Shown: positions 1 through 9,984, numbered from the stretch's first letter. The stretch: DNA of 64,000 bases from Clostridiales bacterium (GCA_918262735.1 CAKJYJ010000002.1:80008-144007); one strand, 5' to 3'. Numbers and translations are program-made. Notes: generated by a model not told the origin, from the sequence alone.

Positions 1-2
1 TT

Positions 3-656
3 CAAATTGTTGGTTCCACAACTGAAAAGTTAAATCAAAAAAATGTTGGTGATTCTATTTCTGATTTTGTTGGGCCACTTGGTAATCCAACAGAAATTGA
101 AAATGTTAAAAATGCTTGTGTTGTTGGTGGCGGTGTGGGGTGTGCAATTGCAATGCCAGTTGCAAGAGCTCTAAAAAATTCTGGTGCCAATGTTACATCA
201 GTTATTGGCTTTAGGTCAAAAGATATTGTTATTTTAGAAGATGAATTCAAAGAAATATCCAATAATTTTTACTTGACCACAGACGACGGAACCTATGGAG
301 AACAAGGTAATGTTTGTGTTCCTCTTGAGAGGTTGCTTGCCAGTGGAACTAAATTTGACAAAATATATGCTATTGGTCCACTTATAATGATGAAATTTGT
401 TGTTGCAACGGCAAAAAAATATAATATTCCGTGTATTGTTTCAATGAATCCAATTATGATTGACGGGACCGGAATGTGTGGTTGCTGTCGGCTCTCGGTT
501 AATGGAAAAATGAAATTTGCCTGTGTTGATGGTCCCGATTTTGATGGATACGGCGTTGATTTTGATGAGGCTATGTGGAGAAATAACATGTATAAAGAAT
601 TTGAAGCTAAAAAAAGAGAAGAAACATGTAATCTCTTCAAAAAGGAGGTAAGGTAG
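3..656 (+). CDS. NfnA/SudB-like FAD/NAD-binding electron-transfer subunit (5' end cut off)
   Basis: This is the small subunit of a ferredoxin:NADP oxidoreductase-type flavoprotein (NfnA / sulfide dehydrogenase beta / PyrK-like). Such subunits carry FAD and a [2Fe-2S] cluster and pass electrons between NAD(H) and the partner subunit in the cytoplasm. The reading frame is open from base 3, so the N-terminal FAD-binding barrel is missing. The ORF-track start at 135 (GTG) is internal, because coding continues upstream. Visible motifs are a nucleotide-binding glycine run (VVGGGVGCAIA) and a C-terminal cysteine set, GTGMCGCCRLSV followed by FACVDGPDFDG, typical of the [2Fe-2S] site. The partner gene follows after one base, so the two are surely co-transcribed. 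The physiological acceptor cannot be decided from sequence. Confidence 0.9.
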   Translation, partial: QIVGSTTEKLNQKNVGDSISDFVGPLGNPTEIENVKNACVVGGGVGCAIAMPVARALKNSGANVTSVIGFRSKDIVILEDEFKEISNNFYLTTDDGTYGEQGNVCVPLERLLASGTKFDKIYAIGPLIMMKFVVATAKKYNIPCIVSMNPIMIDGTGMCGCCRLSVNGKMKFACVDGPDFDGYGVDFDEAMWRNNMYKEFEAKKREETCNLFKKEVR

Positions 657-657
657 T

Positions 658-2085
658 ATGCCTGAATTACCAAATTTACAAAATACAAAAACTCCAATGC
701 CGGTTCAAGACCCGTCTGTTAGGGCTCATAATTTTAATGAAGTTGCAACTGGCTACACTGAAGAAATGGCAATTAATGAGGCAAAGAGGTGTCTTAATTG
801 TAAACATATGCCATGCGTTGGCGGTTGCCCTGTTAAAGTATATATTCCCGAATTTATTGCAAAAGTAAGAGCTGGCGATTTTGATGGCGCCTACGAAGTT
901 ATACAAAAGTCATCGCGCTTACCCGCCATTTGTGGAAGGGTCTGTCCACAAGAAACTCAATGCGAGTCTAAATGCGTTAGAGGTATTAAGGGCGAGCCTG
1001 TCGCAATTGGAAGGCTTGAGCGTTTTGTTGCAGATTATCATAATAAAAAGACTAATCAAGTGGTTAATGATATTCAGAAAAATGGGATTAAGGTTGCCAT
1101 TGTCGGCTCTGGACCATCTGGGCTTGCTTGTGCTGGTGAACTGGCACAAAAGGGTTATGAAGTAACTGTGTTTGAAGCCTTGCATAAATTGGGAGGTGTT
1201 TTGGCTTATGGAATTCCAGAGTTTAGGCTTCCTAAAAAAATATTAGATTTAGAAATTAGTAACCTTAAAAATATGGGGGTTAAGTTTGAAACCAATGTTG
1301 TTATTGGAAGAACAATAACTGTTGACGAATTACTTGGTGGTGGTTATGGTGCTGTGTTTATTGGAACGGGTGCTGGGCTCCCACGGTTTATGGGAATTGA
1401 TGGTGAAGGTCTAAATGGTGTTTATTCCGCAAATGAATTTTTAACTAGAAGTAATTTAATGCAAGCGTACGAAAACAATTCTGAAACACCAATAATGAAG
1501 GGTGGAAATGTTGCCGTTGTTGGTGGTGGAAATGTTGCTATGGACGCTGCAAGAACTGCCCTTAGGCTTGGTGCAAATAAGGTGTATATTATATATAGAC
1601 GTTCAATGGATGAAATGCCGGCAAGAAAAGAAGAAATTGAGCATGCAATTGAAGAGGGTATTGAGTTCAAAATACTAACTAACCCAATTGAAGTTTTGGG
1701 TCACAAAAACGAAAACGATAAAAAAGACCCAAAAAATGGGTTTGTTAGGGCTATTCGTTGCATAAAAATGGAACTTGGTGAGCCAGACGAAAACGGAAGA
1801 AGGCGACCTGTGGAAATTCCAAATAGTGAATTTGATATTGATGTTGATGTTGTTATAATGGCGATAGGAACATCTCCAAATCCGCTTATTAAAAACACAA
1901 CGGGCGGGCTTGATGTTAACAAATATGGGTGTATTGTTGTTGACGAACAAACATTCAAAACATCAAAAGATTATGTTTATGCGGGCGGTGATGCTGTTAC
2001 AGGTGCGGCAACGGTTATTTCAGCAATGGGTGCCGGAAAAACTGCTGGTAACGCAATTGATGAATTATTAAAAAATAACAAATAG
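658..2085 (+). CDS. NfnB/SudA/GltD-type NADPH oxidoreductase, large subunit
   Basis: This 475-aa flavoprotein belongs to the glutamate synthase small-subunit family, often annotated gltA in Clostridia. Next to an NfnA-like gene, the best reading is the large subunit of an Nfn-type (possibly electron-bifurcating) NADH/ferredoxin:NADP reductase, or a sulfide dehydrogenase alpha subunit. Two N-terminal cysteine groups (CLNCKHMPCVGGCPV, CGRVCPQETQCESKC) would bind [4Fe-4S] clusters. An FAD site (VAIVGSGPSGLACAGEL) lies near residue 145, an NADPH site (VAVVGGGNVAMDAA) near 285, and the family C-terminus YAGGDAVTGAATVISAMG is intact. AGGAGG sits nine bases before the ATG. No large glutamate synthase subunit is nearby, which argues against a glutamate synthase role. 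Confidence 0.9.
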   Translation: MPELPNLQNTKTPMPVQDPSVRAHNFNEVATGYTEEMAINEAKRCLNCKHMPCVGGCPVKVYIPEFIAKVRAGDFDGAYEVIQKSSRLPAICGRVCPQETQCESKCVRGIKGEPVAIGRLERFVADYHNKKTNQVVNDIQKNGIKVAIVGSGPSGLACAGELAQKGYEVTVFEALHKLGGVLAYGIPEFRLPKKILDLEISNLKNMGVKFETNVVIGRTITVDELLGGGYGAVFIGTGAGLPRFMGIDGEGLNGVYSANEFLTRSNLMQAYENNSETPIMKGGNVAVVGGGNVAMDAARTALRLGANKVYIIYRRSMDEMPARKEEIEHAIEEGIEFKILTNPIEVLGHKNENDKKDPKNGFVRAIRCIKMELGEPDENGRRRPVEIPNSEFDIDVDVVIMAIGTSPNPLIKNTTGGLDVNKYGCIVVDEQTFKTSKDYVYAGGDAVTGAATVISAMGAGKTAGNAIDELLKNNK

Positions 2086-2111
2086 TATAATTACCTAATC
2101 AAACACATACA

Positions 2112-2146
2112 AAAAAGGTGCAATGTTAAAATTGCACCCTTTTTAT
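2112..2146 (+). terminator. Rho-independent terminator after the nfnAB-like pair
   Basis: An 8-bp stem GGTGCAAT/ATTGCACC with a 6-base loop is flanked by A6 and T5. It can stop transcription from the left and could also serve the convergent ndk transcript. Confidence 0.85.
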
Positions 2147-2191
2147 ATAAAAATTGTAAAAATTTGAGTTTTTTATTAAAAAATAAACTAA

Positions 2192-2635
2192 TTATTTATA
2201 ATAATGATAATTCACTAACAATTCCTCAAATACTGCAAGTTCTAATTTTGCTGCAGCTTCACTGTCTGATGAGTGGATAACATTTTCGGTTACACGTCTT
2301 TCAATTCCAAGACGTTTTGGAATATCGTACCTAATTGTTCCTTCGGCAGGGTTTTTGGTTGCTCCAGCTAATTTTCTAATTGTTTCAATTGCGTTTTCGC
2401 CAACAACCTTCATTCCATATGCTTTGTCGCTTGTTATGTATCTTTCTAGATTTGGGTAGTAATCTCTTCCAACGTGTTCGTGGTAGTGCTTTTTTGCTGT
2501 GAGTGGAGTATATTTAATATAACCCTCCAAAACGACTGAAATGTGGTGTTCTTGCAACCTTTGTTTAACCATCTGAATAACCTCGGGTTTATTTGCAAAC
2601 TCGGGCTTTATCATTACATATGATGTTTCTAACAT
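2192..2635 (-). CDS. ndk: Nucleoside diphosphate kinase
   Basis: NDK transfers the gamma phosphate of ATP to NDPs through a phosphohistidine and balances NTP and dNTP pools in the cytosol. The protein is 147 aa, the usual length. It has the N-terminal MIKPEF (family MIKPDG-like), the catalytic-histidine block NVIHSSDSEAA with His near residue 121, and the RPAEGTIR-like segment NPAEGTIRYD. The acidic residue and the E in MIKPEF differ slightly from the commonest consensus, but the active site is complete. GAGGAG precedes the ATG. It stands alone, convergent with the flavoprotein pair. Confidence 0.93.
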   Translation of the reverse strand: MLETSYVMIKPEFANKPEVIQMVKQRLQEHHISVVLEGYIKYTPLTAKKHYHEHVGRDYYPNLERYITSDKAYGMKVVGENAIETIRKLAGATKNPAEGTIRYDIPKRLGIERRVTENVIHSSDSEAAAKLELAVFEELLVNYHYYK

Positions 2636-2730
2636 ATTTTTCTCCTCACAGATTTATTCTATCAATAAACTATAAATGTGTCAATAAAAATTATTTAAGT
2701 TAAAACTATATTGCAAAGATGTTTTACGAA

Positions 2731-2758
2731 ATAAAAAACACGGGCAATGCCGTGTTTG
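2731..2758 (-). terminator. Rho-independent terminator of greA
   Basis: On the minus strand, AAACACGGC-ATT-GCCCGTGTTT is followed by a T run. It lies directly after the greA stop codon. Confidence 0.85.
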
Positions 2759-2760
2759 AT

Positions 2761-3231
2761 TTATGCTTTTATTTTAAGAATTTTTAAACTACATTCGCCA
2801 ACTGGTGTTTTAACAGAAACAACATCGCCTTTTTTCTTTCCAAGAAGGGCGCTGCCAACTGGGCTTTCATTTGATATTAAGCCATTAGCTGGGTCGCTTT
2901 CTGTGCTTCCAATAATTGTGTAATCAACCTCTTCATCAAAATCTTGATCATAAACGGTTACAGTGCAACCAATTGAAACTTTTGAAGTGTCGATATTATC
3001 TTTATCAATAACAACGCAGGTTTTAAGCTTGGCTTCCATTTCGGCAATTTCTGCCTCAATTTTTCCTTGCTCTTCTTTTGCAGAATCGTATTCTGCATTT
3101 TCGGAAAGGTCGCCAAATTCTCTTGCAATGCCAATTTTTTTGGTGACTTCTGGGCGTTTAACGGTTCTGTAGTAGTTTAGTTTTTCTTCTAATTGTTTTT
3201 TTCCTTCCTCTGTTAAATATATTGTTTGCAT
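2761..3231 (-). CDS. greA: Transcription elongation factor GreA
   Basis: GreA enters the secondary channel of RNA polymerase and stimulates cleavage of backtracked transcripts. The 156-aa protein shows the complete family layout. An N-terminal antiparallel coiled coil holds the tip residues in [18 protein letters not shown], with the acidic D and E that coordinate catalytic Mg. A C-terminal FKBP-like globular domain includes [15 protein letters not shown] and ends [22 protein letters not shown] lies seven bases before the ATG. It appears monocistronic with its own terminator. Confidence 0.95.
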   Translation of the reverse strand: MQTIYLTEEGKKQLEEKLNYYRTVKRPEVTKKIGIAREFGDLSENAEYDSAKEEQGKIEAEIAEMEAKLKTCVVIDKDNIDTSKVSIGCTVTVYDQDFDEEVDYTIIGSTESDPANGLISNESPVGSALLGKKKGDVVSVKTPVGECSLKILKIKA

Positions 3232-3471
3232 ATTGCCTCCTTAAATAAGTTAAAATAAAAAAAATATGCGATATGTCGCAGAAATCTTGTCTTTTATTAT
3301 TTAACCCGCACATATTAACATTTTAATTAAAATTTGTCAACACTTTTTAATAAAAAACAAGAATTATAATAGTTATATTTGATATGTTAGTAATTTATGC
3401 ATCATTGTTTAATAATGTTACAAAGCATAAATTTAGTAAAATGAAACACAATAAACAAAAAGGGAATAACG

Positions 3472-3744
3472 ATGTTAAATTTAATTGCAATTTTAATATT
3501 AATAATTGGAGGGCTTAATTGGGCGAGCGTTGGCTTTTTGCAGTATGATTATATCGCTGGCTTTTTTGGCACGCAAGCCAGCATATTCTCTAGGCTATTG
3601 TATATTATCATTGGTGTTGCAACGCTATATTTTATTTTTATGATATTTAAATATAGAGGTAACGTTAAAATTATTGATAGAAAGAAAAAAGACGCGCCAC
3701 GATATATTTATACCGAAGATAACAATCATGACATGCTTGGCTAA
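3472..3744 (+). CDS. DUF378 family small membrane protein (YuzA-like)
   Basis: This 90-aa protein has two predicted membrane spans: roughly residues 2-22, with the family signature GGLNWASVGF, and residues 40-62. A basic cytoplasmic tail follows (KIIDRKKKDAPRY). The family is widespread in Bacillota and its role is unknown. AAGGGA precedes the ATG. It is a single gene between greA (divergent) and the RadC-like gene (convergent). Confidence 0.85.
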   Translation: MLNLIAILILIIGGLNWASVGFLQYDYIAGFFGTQASIFSRLLYIIIGVATLYFIFMIFKYRGNVKIIDRKKKDAPRYIYTEDNNHDMLG

Positions 3745-3824
3745 AATTTATAATAATGAATTAATTACAATATTATTATAAATTAAATTCATAATAATAA
3801 ATTAATCGTTATGTAAATGGGTTG

Positions 3825-4628
3825 TTAAAAATCTATGTATTCTTGATTTTTCTCTATGGGTTGTGTGTCCTGCAAATTTTCACACGTTTCTTCTGGTGTT
3901 TTAAGTGTGTGGTTTTTAACATAGTCTATATCTATCTCAGAATACTTCCTTAAAATATTGAACTTATACGAATAAAAATCGTTTTCACCTAGAATTAAAT
4001 TATCAACAAGCACACAAGAGAATGAATTCAAGATGGTTGTTAATTTTTCAAATATTTGGTAATCAGATGCCGAAGGCTTTGCATTATGTTCTGGGTGGGT
4101 GTGTGCAAACATAATAAAACCAGTTTGATGAGAAACAATAAAGTCGGTTATTTCTTTTGTGTCTATATCAATATATGAATGGCTTGTACCTTTAAACAGT
4201 TTGTAATTTTTAACAGAATAGTTTTTGCCAAGATGAATAACAATAAATTGCTCATTTCTAGATGGTGGCATAACACTTGTTATAAAATTAATTATTGTTC
4301 CTAAATTTATCAGACGTACATTTTTTGATATCTTAGATTTTTTGCGCAAAAATTCAGATGCTCCAACGGTGGTTAAGAAGTCGGCAGTTTTATCGCCAAT
4401 GCCGGCAACTTGTTTTAATTCTGTTGCGGTGGCGCTCAAAACTCCATCTAAAGTCATAAACTCATCAAGTAATGCGTGGGCCAAAGGATTGGTGTCGGCT
4501 CGAGGAATAACAAAGGTAAGCAAGTATTCTAAATAGTTAATTTCGCTTTGATTATATATTCCATCTCTTAATATTTTTTCTCTTAATCTTTGTCTGTGAC
4601 CAGCATGAATATTATCTTTTATTTTCAT
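3825..4628 (-). CDS. RadC-like JAMM/MPN domain protein
   Basis: This protein belongs to the RadC family, whose members carry a JAMM metalloprotease-like fold; a DNA-repair role has been questioned and the true function is unsettled. An HhH-like segment (ELKQVAGIGDKTADF) precedes the JAMM domain. The zinc motif HTHPEHNAKPSASDYQ (H-x-H-P-x7-S-x2-D) is intact near residue 175. A poorly conserved acidic tail extends past the domain and makes it longer than typical RadC (about 225 aa). I prefer the ATG at 4628 over the in-frame TTG at 4634. There is no clear ribosome site, and a TATAAT-like box lies just upstream, so the mRNA may be nearly leaderless. Confidence 0.82.
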   Translation of the reverse strand: MKIKDNIHAGHRQRLREKILRDGIYNQSEINYLEYLLTFVIPRADTNPLAHALLDEFMTLDGVLSATATELKQVAGIGDKTADFLTTVGASEFLRKKSKISKNVRLINLGTIINFITSVMPPSRNEQFIVIHLGKNYSVKNYKLFKGTSHSYIDIDTKEITDFIVSHQTGFIMFAHTHPEHNAKPSASDYQIFEKLTTILNSFSCVLVDNLILGENDFYSYKFNILRKYSEIDIDYVKNHTLKTPEETCENLQDTQPIEKNQEYIDF

Positions 4629-4711
4629 ATCCAAATTATATCACAAATTATTTATGACTTACTAATAAATTAAAACATTTTTGCGTAAAATGTTATATAA
4701 AAGGATTAACT

Positions 4712-6118
4712 TTGAAAAAGATACAACCAAAAACAAAGATTAGTTATGGCATTGGAAATTTAGGCTATGGAACAATATCGCAAACCATGTCTAATTTTAT
4801 TATGTTTTTTGGAACAAGCGTGCTTGGTGTGCCAGGAACGCTTGTTGGCATTGCAATAGCTGTTTCTGCATTTTGGGATGGTCTTAGTGATCCAATAATT
4901 GGTTACATTTCAGACAGACACCAAAGCCGGCTGTTTGGTAGAAGGCTTGGATTTATGCTTGTTGCGACCTTTGGAATGGCGGTTTTTAACATTCTTTTAT
5001 GGAGCATACCGGGTTCGCTTTCAACCGGATTTAAGTTTGTTTGGCTTTTAGTTTGTTTAATTGCAATAGAAACCTTTAACACATTCTTTGCGACGCCATA
5101 TGTTGCACTTGGAATTGATATTGCCCCAGACTATAATGACCAGAGCAGTATTCAAGGTTACAAAACGGTGTTTTTTATTATTGGAATGGTGTTACCAACA
5201 ATTTTAATGATGATTATTATGCCGCATCAAACACAAACGGCACAACTTGCTCAAATTGGTTATATAAATATATCGTATATCACCAGTGCCCTTTGCATTG
5301 CGTGTGGAACTATATGTATTGTTGGAACAATTAAACGTGTTGAAGAAATGAATGATAATACAATAAGAAAAAAAGAAGACAATGCATTTTTCAAAATCTT
5401 TTATAATTTTTTTAAAACACTAAAACATAAGGATTTTAGTCCCATTATATGTGGATATTCAATAGCACTTATTGCTGCTGCTTTTTTGATGAGTGTGGGA
5501 ATGCATCTGTTTACATATTCTTTTCACTTTTCTTCTTTTCAAATATCGCTTCTTATGAGTTTTTTATTTGTTGGTGCAATTATAGGTCAACCATTTTGGA
5601 TTTATTTAAGCAAGAGAATAGATAAAAAGCCGGCACTAAACGTTGCTTTGTTTATGATTCTTATTGGGATTTTTTTTGTTGGAGTAATTTTTAGTTTTAG
5701 GTTGTTTATACCTATTAGTCTTAATTTCTATTTAATTCTCCCAAGCATTTTATTTTGCGGGTTTGGCACAGGTGCTTTGTATAGCCTGCCAATTTCAATG
5801 TACGCAGACGTTGTGACATTAGAGGGGCTAAAGAGTAAACAAAACAAAACGGCAACATATAGCGGATATATGACATTCGCATATAACATTGCAAATTCAA
5901 TTGCCCTTTTAATTATTGGTGTTCTTCTTGATTTAATTAAGTTTAATCCTAAAGAACCCGTGCAGGCACTTAAGGTTCAAAATGCACTTGGTGTTATTGT
6001 GATACTGGGATGTGCAGTATCCATTGGACTATCGGTGATTATTTTTAGCAAATACAAACTCACTCGTTCTGAAATATTAAAACAACAAATGTTGGCAAAA
6101 AAACAAAAAAATAGTTAG
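4712..6118 (+). CDS. GPH-family (glycoside-pentoside-hexuronide) cation symporter, MFS
   Basis: This 468-aa inner-membrane transporter probably imports a glycoside, pentoside or hexuronide with Na+ or H+. The start fits the MelB/XylP/GusB family: YGIGNLGYGTISQTMSNF, then DGLSDPIIGYISDRHQSRLFGRR, which is the conserved loop 2-3 signature. About twelve hydrophobic spans follow. The start codon is TTG at 4712 behind AAAGGA. No sugar-degradation genes adjoin, so the substrate is open. Confidence 0.85.
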   Translation: MKKIQPKTKISYGIGNLGYGTISQTMSNFIMFFGTSVLGVPGTLVGIAIAVSAFWDGLSDPIIGYISDRHQSRLFGRRLGFMLVATFGMAVFNILLWSIPGSLSTGFKFVWLLVCLIAIETFNTFFATPYVALGIDIAPDYNDQSSIQGYKTVFFIIGMVLPTILMMIIMPHQTQTAQLAQIGYINISYITSALCIACGTICIVGTIKRVEEMNDNTIRKKEDNAFFKIFYNFFKTLKHKDFSPIICGYSIALIAAAFLMSVGMHLFTYSFHFSSFQISLLMSFLFVGAIIGQPFWIYLSKRIDKKPALNVALFMILIGIFFVGVIFSFRLFIPISLNFYLILPSILFCGFGTGALYSLPISMYADVVTLEGLKSKQNKTATYSGYMTFAYNIANSIALLIIGVLLDLIKFNPKEPVQALKVQNALGVIVILGCAVSIGLSVIIFSKYKLTRSEILKQQMLAKKQKNS

Positions 6119-6199
6119 CCATCTTACAAGCTTCAAAAAATAATACAAAAGCGATAGACAAATGAATAAATTTACCATGTTTGAAACTCTCGATATTTG

Positions 6200-6228
6200 T
6201 TGTTAATAATCTGTTTTTATGTTATAAT
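6200..6228 (+). promoter_or_regulatory. Sigma-A promoter of the lipoprotein gene
   Basis: TTGTTA, 17 bases, TATAAT, with an extended -10 (TTTATGTTATAAT). The -35/17/-10 arrangement recurs before the second repeat-protein gene (11374-11402). Confidence 0.7.
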
Positions 6229-6261
6229 AATGACTGTATTTAATATTCATAAAGGATAATA

Positions 6262-6291
6262 ATGTTTGATAAATTCAAACACACCATTTAG
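6262..6291 (+). CDS. Possible 9-codon leader ORF upstream of the lipoprotein gene
   Basis: AAAGGAT then ATG opens a 9-residue ORF (MFDKFKHTI) ending TAG. The 3' part of the ORF lies inside an 8-bp hairpin (ATTCAAAC 6273-6280 with GTTTGAAT 6292-6299), and the second arm abuts the AAAGGAG ribosome site of the next gene. This could couple or gate translation of the lipoprotein. It may equally be chance. Confidence 0.3.
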   Translation: MFDKFKHTI

Positions 6292-6309
6292 GTTTGAATC
6301 AAAGGAGAA

Positions 6310-9300
6310 ATGATGAAAAGAAAATTACTTTTTTTGTTGATATTATTCTTTTTAATTATGCCACTTAATATAATTTTTGTGGCTTGTGACGCTGGTGGAG
6401 GCACGCCAGAGCCGGTTGACCCTAGAATTCAACTTACGAGAAATAGAATTCAATATTCAGGAGGAACTTGTTATTACACAGGGCAAGAGCAAACCCTTGA
6501 CTTAGATAGGTTAACAATTCAATGTAATGGGAACAAAGTTGCAAATGTTTTTTTTACATTTGAATACAGGAATAATATTAATGTTGGTACTGCTGTGTTA
6601 ATTATAACATGTAAAGACAGCAACCCCACATTTAAGGGTACCTGCGAATTTTCATTTAATATTGCGGCATCTACAACAACAGTATCCACATTACAAGACT
6701 TAAAAGATAAAATAAACAACACCAATTATCGTGGAGTCACTCTTAATACATCATTAACCATTGAAAGAGATGACAGTTTAACCATTTCTGAAAGCCCAAT
6801 TCTAATTATTTCAGATGGTGCCAAATTAATTAATAATGGTACAATCACCATCAACGGTTCCACATTCGTTCGAAGTGGATGCCAGATTATCAATAATGGC
6901 ACAATTATCAACAATGCAAACTTAGAGATAGCACGGAATGGCGTGTTTTATGCAGGCACATATAATGGCTCTGGCACGGTGTCTAATGAGGGCACGGTAT
7001 ATTCAGATGGTGTTAGAATTAGTAATTTAACAAATAATGAAAGTGGACGAGATTATGTTCGTGAAGACCTTGCCAATGCCACAATAACATTAGAAAATAT
7101 GACAGATGGTAAGGTGGAGTATATATACAACACTAGTAAATTTACAACAACCATTTACGTAAATGGTGTTGTTTTTGAGGATGGGCAATATGATTTTGGT
7201 AATTACACAATGCCAACATCAAACGCAGTTCTAACACTGCAAGCAGACTACGACAATTATAAAAGCCAAAAGTTTTGTGGCACAAGGGAATTTACATATG
7301 AGATAGTTAAGGGGATTGCACAAATATCGTCATATTCGGAGTTAATCAGCGCGCAGGCATCTGGGCGATATGACAGGTTTAATGGTGCAACTAATTCTCA
7401 AATTACCATTACCGCCGGCAATACGTTTACACTTGCTGATGATGAACAATTAAATGTTGGAACTATATATGTGAATGGCACACTTATTAACAATGGGGCA
7501 ATAACCCTTACAACAAGATTAGAAAATAGAAATGTTATTACCAACAATGGAGATATTCAAACGCCATTGCTTGATTGTGCATTGGGCACAACATTCACAA
7601 ATGGTCAAGACGCAACACTCATTATGTCTAATTCGTTTATATTAAAAGGTAATTTTACGAACAATGGCACGACCACAACGGCAGGGCTCACTTACAATTC
7701 ATATAATGATAACGGCAGTATGAGTATTGTTAACGCAGGCACTTTAGCAATTAATGGAAATTTTACTGCACACAAATTAAATATTAATAATTCTGGCACA
7801 ATTACACACTCTGGCACATCATATTTGTATACAGAGTATTCAACTTTTACCAACACGGGAACATTCACCAACAACGGCACTATATATGGTTATTCTGACA
7901 ATATTTTAACAGGTGTTAATGGTGTTGTGTATCGTAAGTATTTAACAACAGACCACAATGAATACTCTGACAACACAGATAAATATGCTTATGTAGCATT
8001 GGACGAAAATGAATTTTTCTATTCTGGTGACAATAACATACCAAACATTATTGTCACAAGTGTAACATCTGGCACAGAGAGTTCATTTACATTGTATCCA
8101 AAAATAAATGGAAATACGACAGAAATTATGTATTTATATAACAATGACTCATTCACAGGCTCTCGCAGAACAGATTACTCACTCGCCATTACCTACACTA
8201 ACGCAGATTTACCATATGCGGGCGACGGGTTACTAGCAAGCGCGGGCAGTTTGCAAGTAAAATTCAAATCTGCTGATAATAATATTGAGTTTGTAACAAA
8301 GCCAGAAGACAGAGTAACAAGATTGGTTTTAGAGTATACCGTTGAACGTGTACAAAAAACTATAAATAGCAGTAGTGTTCTTATTAGTATGCTTACCGAT
8401 GGCACGGGAACATTGTACCAAGGCAATTATTATGCCATGACACTCTCACAAAACATCACATTAACAATGTACAGTAACACTAAGCTTATTATTCAACCAC
8501 ATTGCACATTATATCTTGGTAGCCACATATTAACTTATCAAAATAGAAGCTCTGGTGCCAATGCCTATATTGAAAATAACGGCAAAATAGAGGGAACTGG
8601 TTCATCAATATTGTGCCTATCACCTTATGGGTCATCAGATACAAAAACATTAATTTCCAATAGTGGTGAAATAGTGGATGTAGGCAAAATAATGCTGGAG
8701 CCTGTTTATACACGTCTAATAAACTATACAGATAATGGCATAAAAAAAGTAAACAATACTCAAAATACAAAAATATACAACTTTAATAGTGTGGAATATA
8801 CATCAGCAACTCTCTTTTGGGGTTTCCATGATACTACCGATACTATTGGCACCAATACGGGCGTTGATATATATACACGAACCAGTTTAAACAAACTACG
8901 CGATGATGGGGTGCTTACTTTACAGTACTCATCAACACCATACGATGGAAACATGAAAACGCCGGCAGTTTACTTAAATGGTGCGCTTATTGACATAACG
9001 GTATTTAGCACACCACAATATACCAACAACTTAAATGCAAGTCATGCAGATTTGGCGAGTGTTAGTTTAGGTGTGATTGATGAATACAACACATTATATG
9101 TTGGTTCAACCACGCTTACATTTGCTATAGAGCAGATTGAACAAACAATTATTGGATTAAATCAGTCTATGATAAATAGCGGAAATTATTCTAAACTAAT
9201 ACTTACACAAAACATCACACTTTCAGAAAATGTTTCTCTTGGTAATTATCCGATAGTAATAGATATGGGCACATACGATTTTGTAAATTCGGGTTCAAAC

Positions 9301-9984
9301 AATTACAGGGTTACATGCACCAGTACTAGTGAAATTTGGGTGTCTGTAAATAGTGCGGATAGGTACGGAAAATATGGCGCGGTTGCCGACAAAATAACAT
9401 TTGTAAATAATATCACCGACACATCACTTCAATATATTAGAATGAGATATGATTATGCTAGTTTTGGCAATGCAAATGACCCAAATAAAATATTTAATTA
9501 CGCTCACTATAACACTCTAACGATTGATTACAATGGATACAATTTTGCAGGACAGACAAATGTAAGTTTTCAAGCAGAAGACTCCGAACAAGTGTTTACA
9601 TTAATTTTAACAAGCAGTGGTTCTCGCTCCGCACTGGGCACGGCTGGTGCAAACAATTATTCTTTAATTATTAGCAATCCGATGAGCGCAGGTGTGTATA
9701 ATATAACGATGTCTAATTTAACGGTGTATGGTTGTAGTGCACCATACAACCCATCATATAGCGGAATTACCATAAGTGCGAACGACACAGTATTCGATGC
9801 ATCTGGCAACACAGATAATAATTATGGTTATGGATTTAGATTATGGGGAAGCCCAACCATTTATGGCTTCCAAAACGCCACGACGATTACAAATGGGACA
9901 AAATTAACCGTGAGAATCAATAGTGCAAGTAGTGTAAAAAATAAAGCCGGGTGGTCTGATGGAATATATATACAACACAGCTAG
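6310..9984 (+). CDS. Very large secreted lipoprotein with repeated beta-rich modules
   Basis: This 1224-aa protein has a lipoprotein signal peptide (basic MMKRK, hydrophobic core, IFVAC at the cleavage Cys), so it is probably anchored on the outer face of the membrane. The rest is Thr/Asn/Gly-rich. At least three large repeats alternate. One is an Ig/MBG-like block (YTGQEQTLDLDRL; tyrosine-rich end of the FTYEIVKG or FAIEQIEQ type). The other is a stretch of NNGTI/NNG short repeats that look like a parallel beta-helix (IINNGTIINNANL, LINNGAITL). No catalytic motif is visible. The C-terminus (GWSDGIYIQHS) has no sorting signal. A role in adhesion or glycan interaction is inference. A strong promoter precedes it and a terminator follows. 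Confidence 0.75.
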   Translation: MMKRKLLFLLILFFLIMPLNIIFVACDAGGGTPEPVDPRIQLTRNRIQYSGGTCYYTGQEQTLDLDRLTIQCNGNKVANVFFTFEYRNNINVGTAVLIITCKDSNPTFKGTCEFSFNIAASTTTVSTLQDLKDKINNTNYRGVTLNTSLTIERDDSLTISESPILIISDGAKLINNGTITINGSTFVRSGCQIINNGTIINNANLEIARNGVFYAGTYNGSGTVSNEGTVYSDGVRISNLTNNESGRDYVREDLANATITLENMTDGKVEYIYNTSKFTTTIYVNGVVFEDGQYDFGNYTMPTSNAVLTLQADYDNYKSQKFCGTREFTYEIVKGIAQISSYSELISAQASGRYDRFNGATNSQITITAGNTFTLADDEQLNVGTIYVNGTLINNGAITLTTRLENRNVITNNGDIQTPLLDCALGTTFTNGQDATLIMSNSFILKGNFTNNGTTTTAGLTYNSYNDNGSMSIVNAGTLAINGNFTAHKLNINNSGTITHSGTSYLYTEYSTFTNTGTFTNNGTIYGYSDNILTGVNGVVYRKYLTTDHNEYSDNTDKYAYVALDENEFFYSGDNNIPNIIVTSVTSGTESSFTLYPKINGNTTEIMYLYNNDSFTGSRRTDYSLAITYTNADLPYAGDGLLASAGSLQVKFKSADNNIEFVTKPEDRVTRLVLEYTVERVQKTINSSSVLISMLTDGTGTLYQGNYYAMTLSQNITLTMYSNTKLIIQPHCTLYLGSHILTYQNRSSGANAYIENNGKIEGTGSSILCLSPYGSSDTKTLISNSGEIVDVGKIMLEPVYTRLINYTDNGIKKVNNTQNTKIYNFNSVEYTSATLFWGFHDTTDTIGTNTGVDIYTRTSLNKLRDDGVLTLQYSSTPYDGNMKTPAVYLNGALIDITVFSTPQYTNNLNASHADLASVSLGVIDEYNTLYVGSTTLTFAIEQIEQTIIGLNQSMINSGNYSKLILTQNITLSENVSLGNYPIVIDMGTYDFVNSGSNNYRVTCTSTSEIWVSVNSADRYGKYGAVADKITFVNNITDTSLQYIRMRYDYASFGNANDPNKIFNYAHYNTLTIDYNGYNFAGQTNVSFQAEDSEQVFTLILTSSGSRSALGTAGANNYSLIISNPMSAGVYNITMSNLTVYGCSAPYNPSYSGITISANDTVFDASGNTDNNYGYGFRLWGSPTIYGFQNATTITNGTKLTVRINSASSVKNKAGWSDGIYIQHS

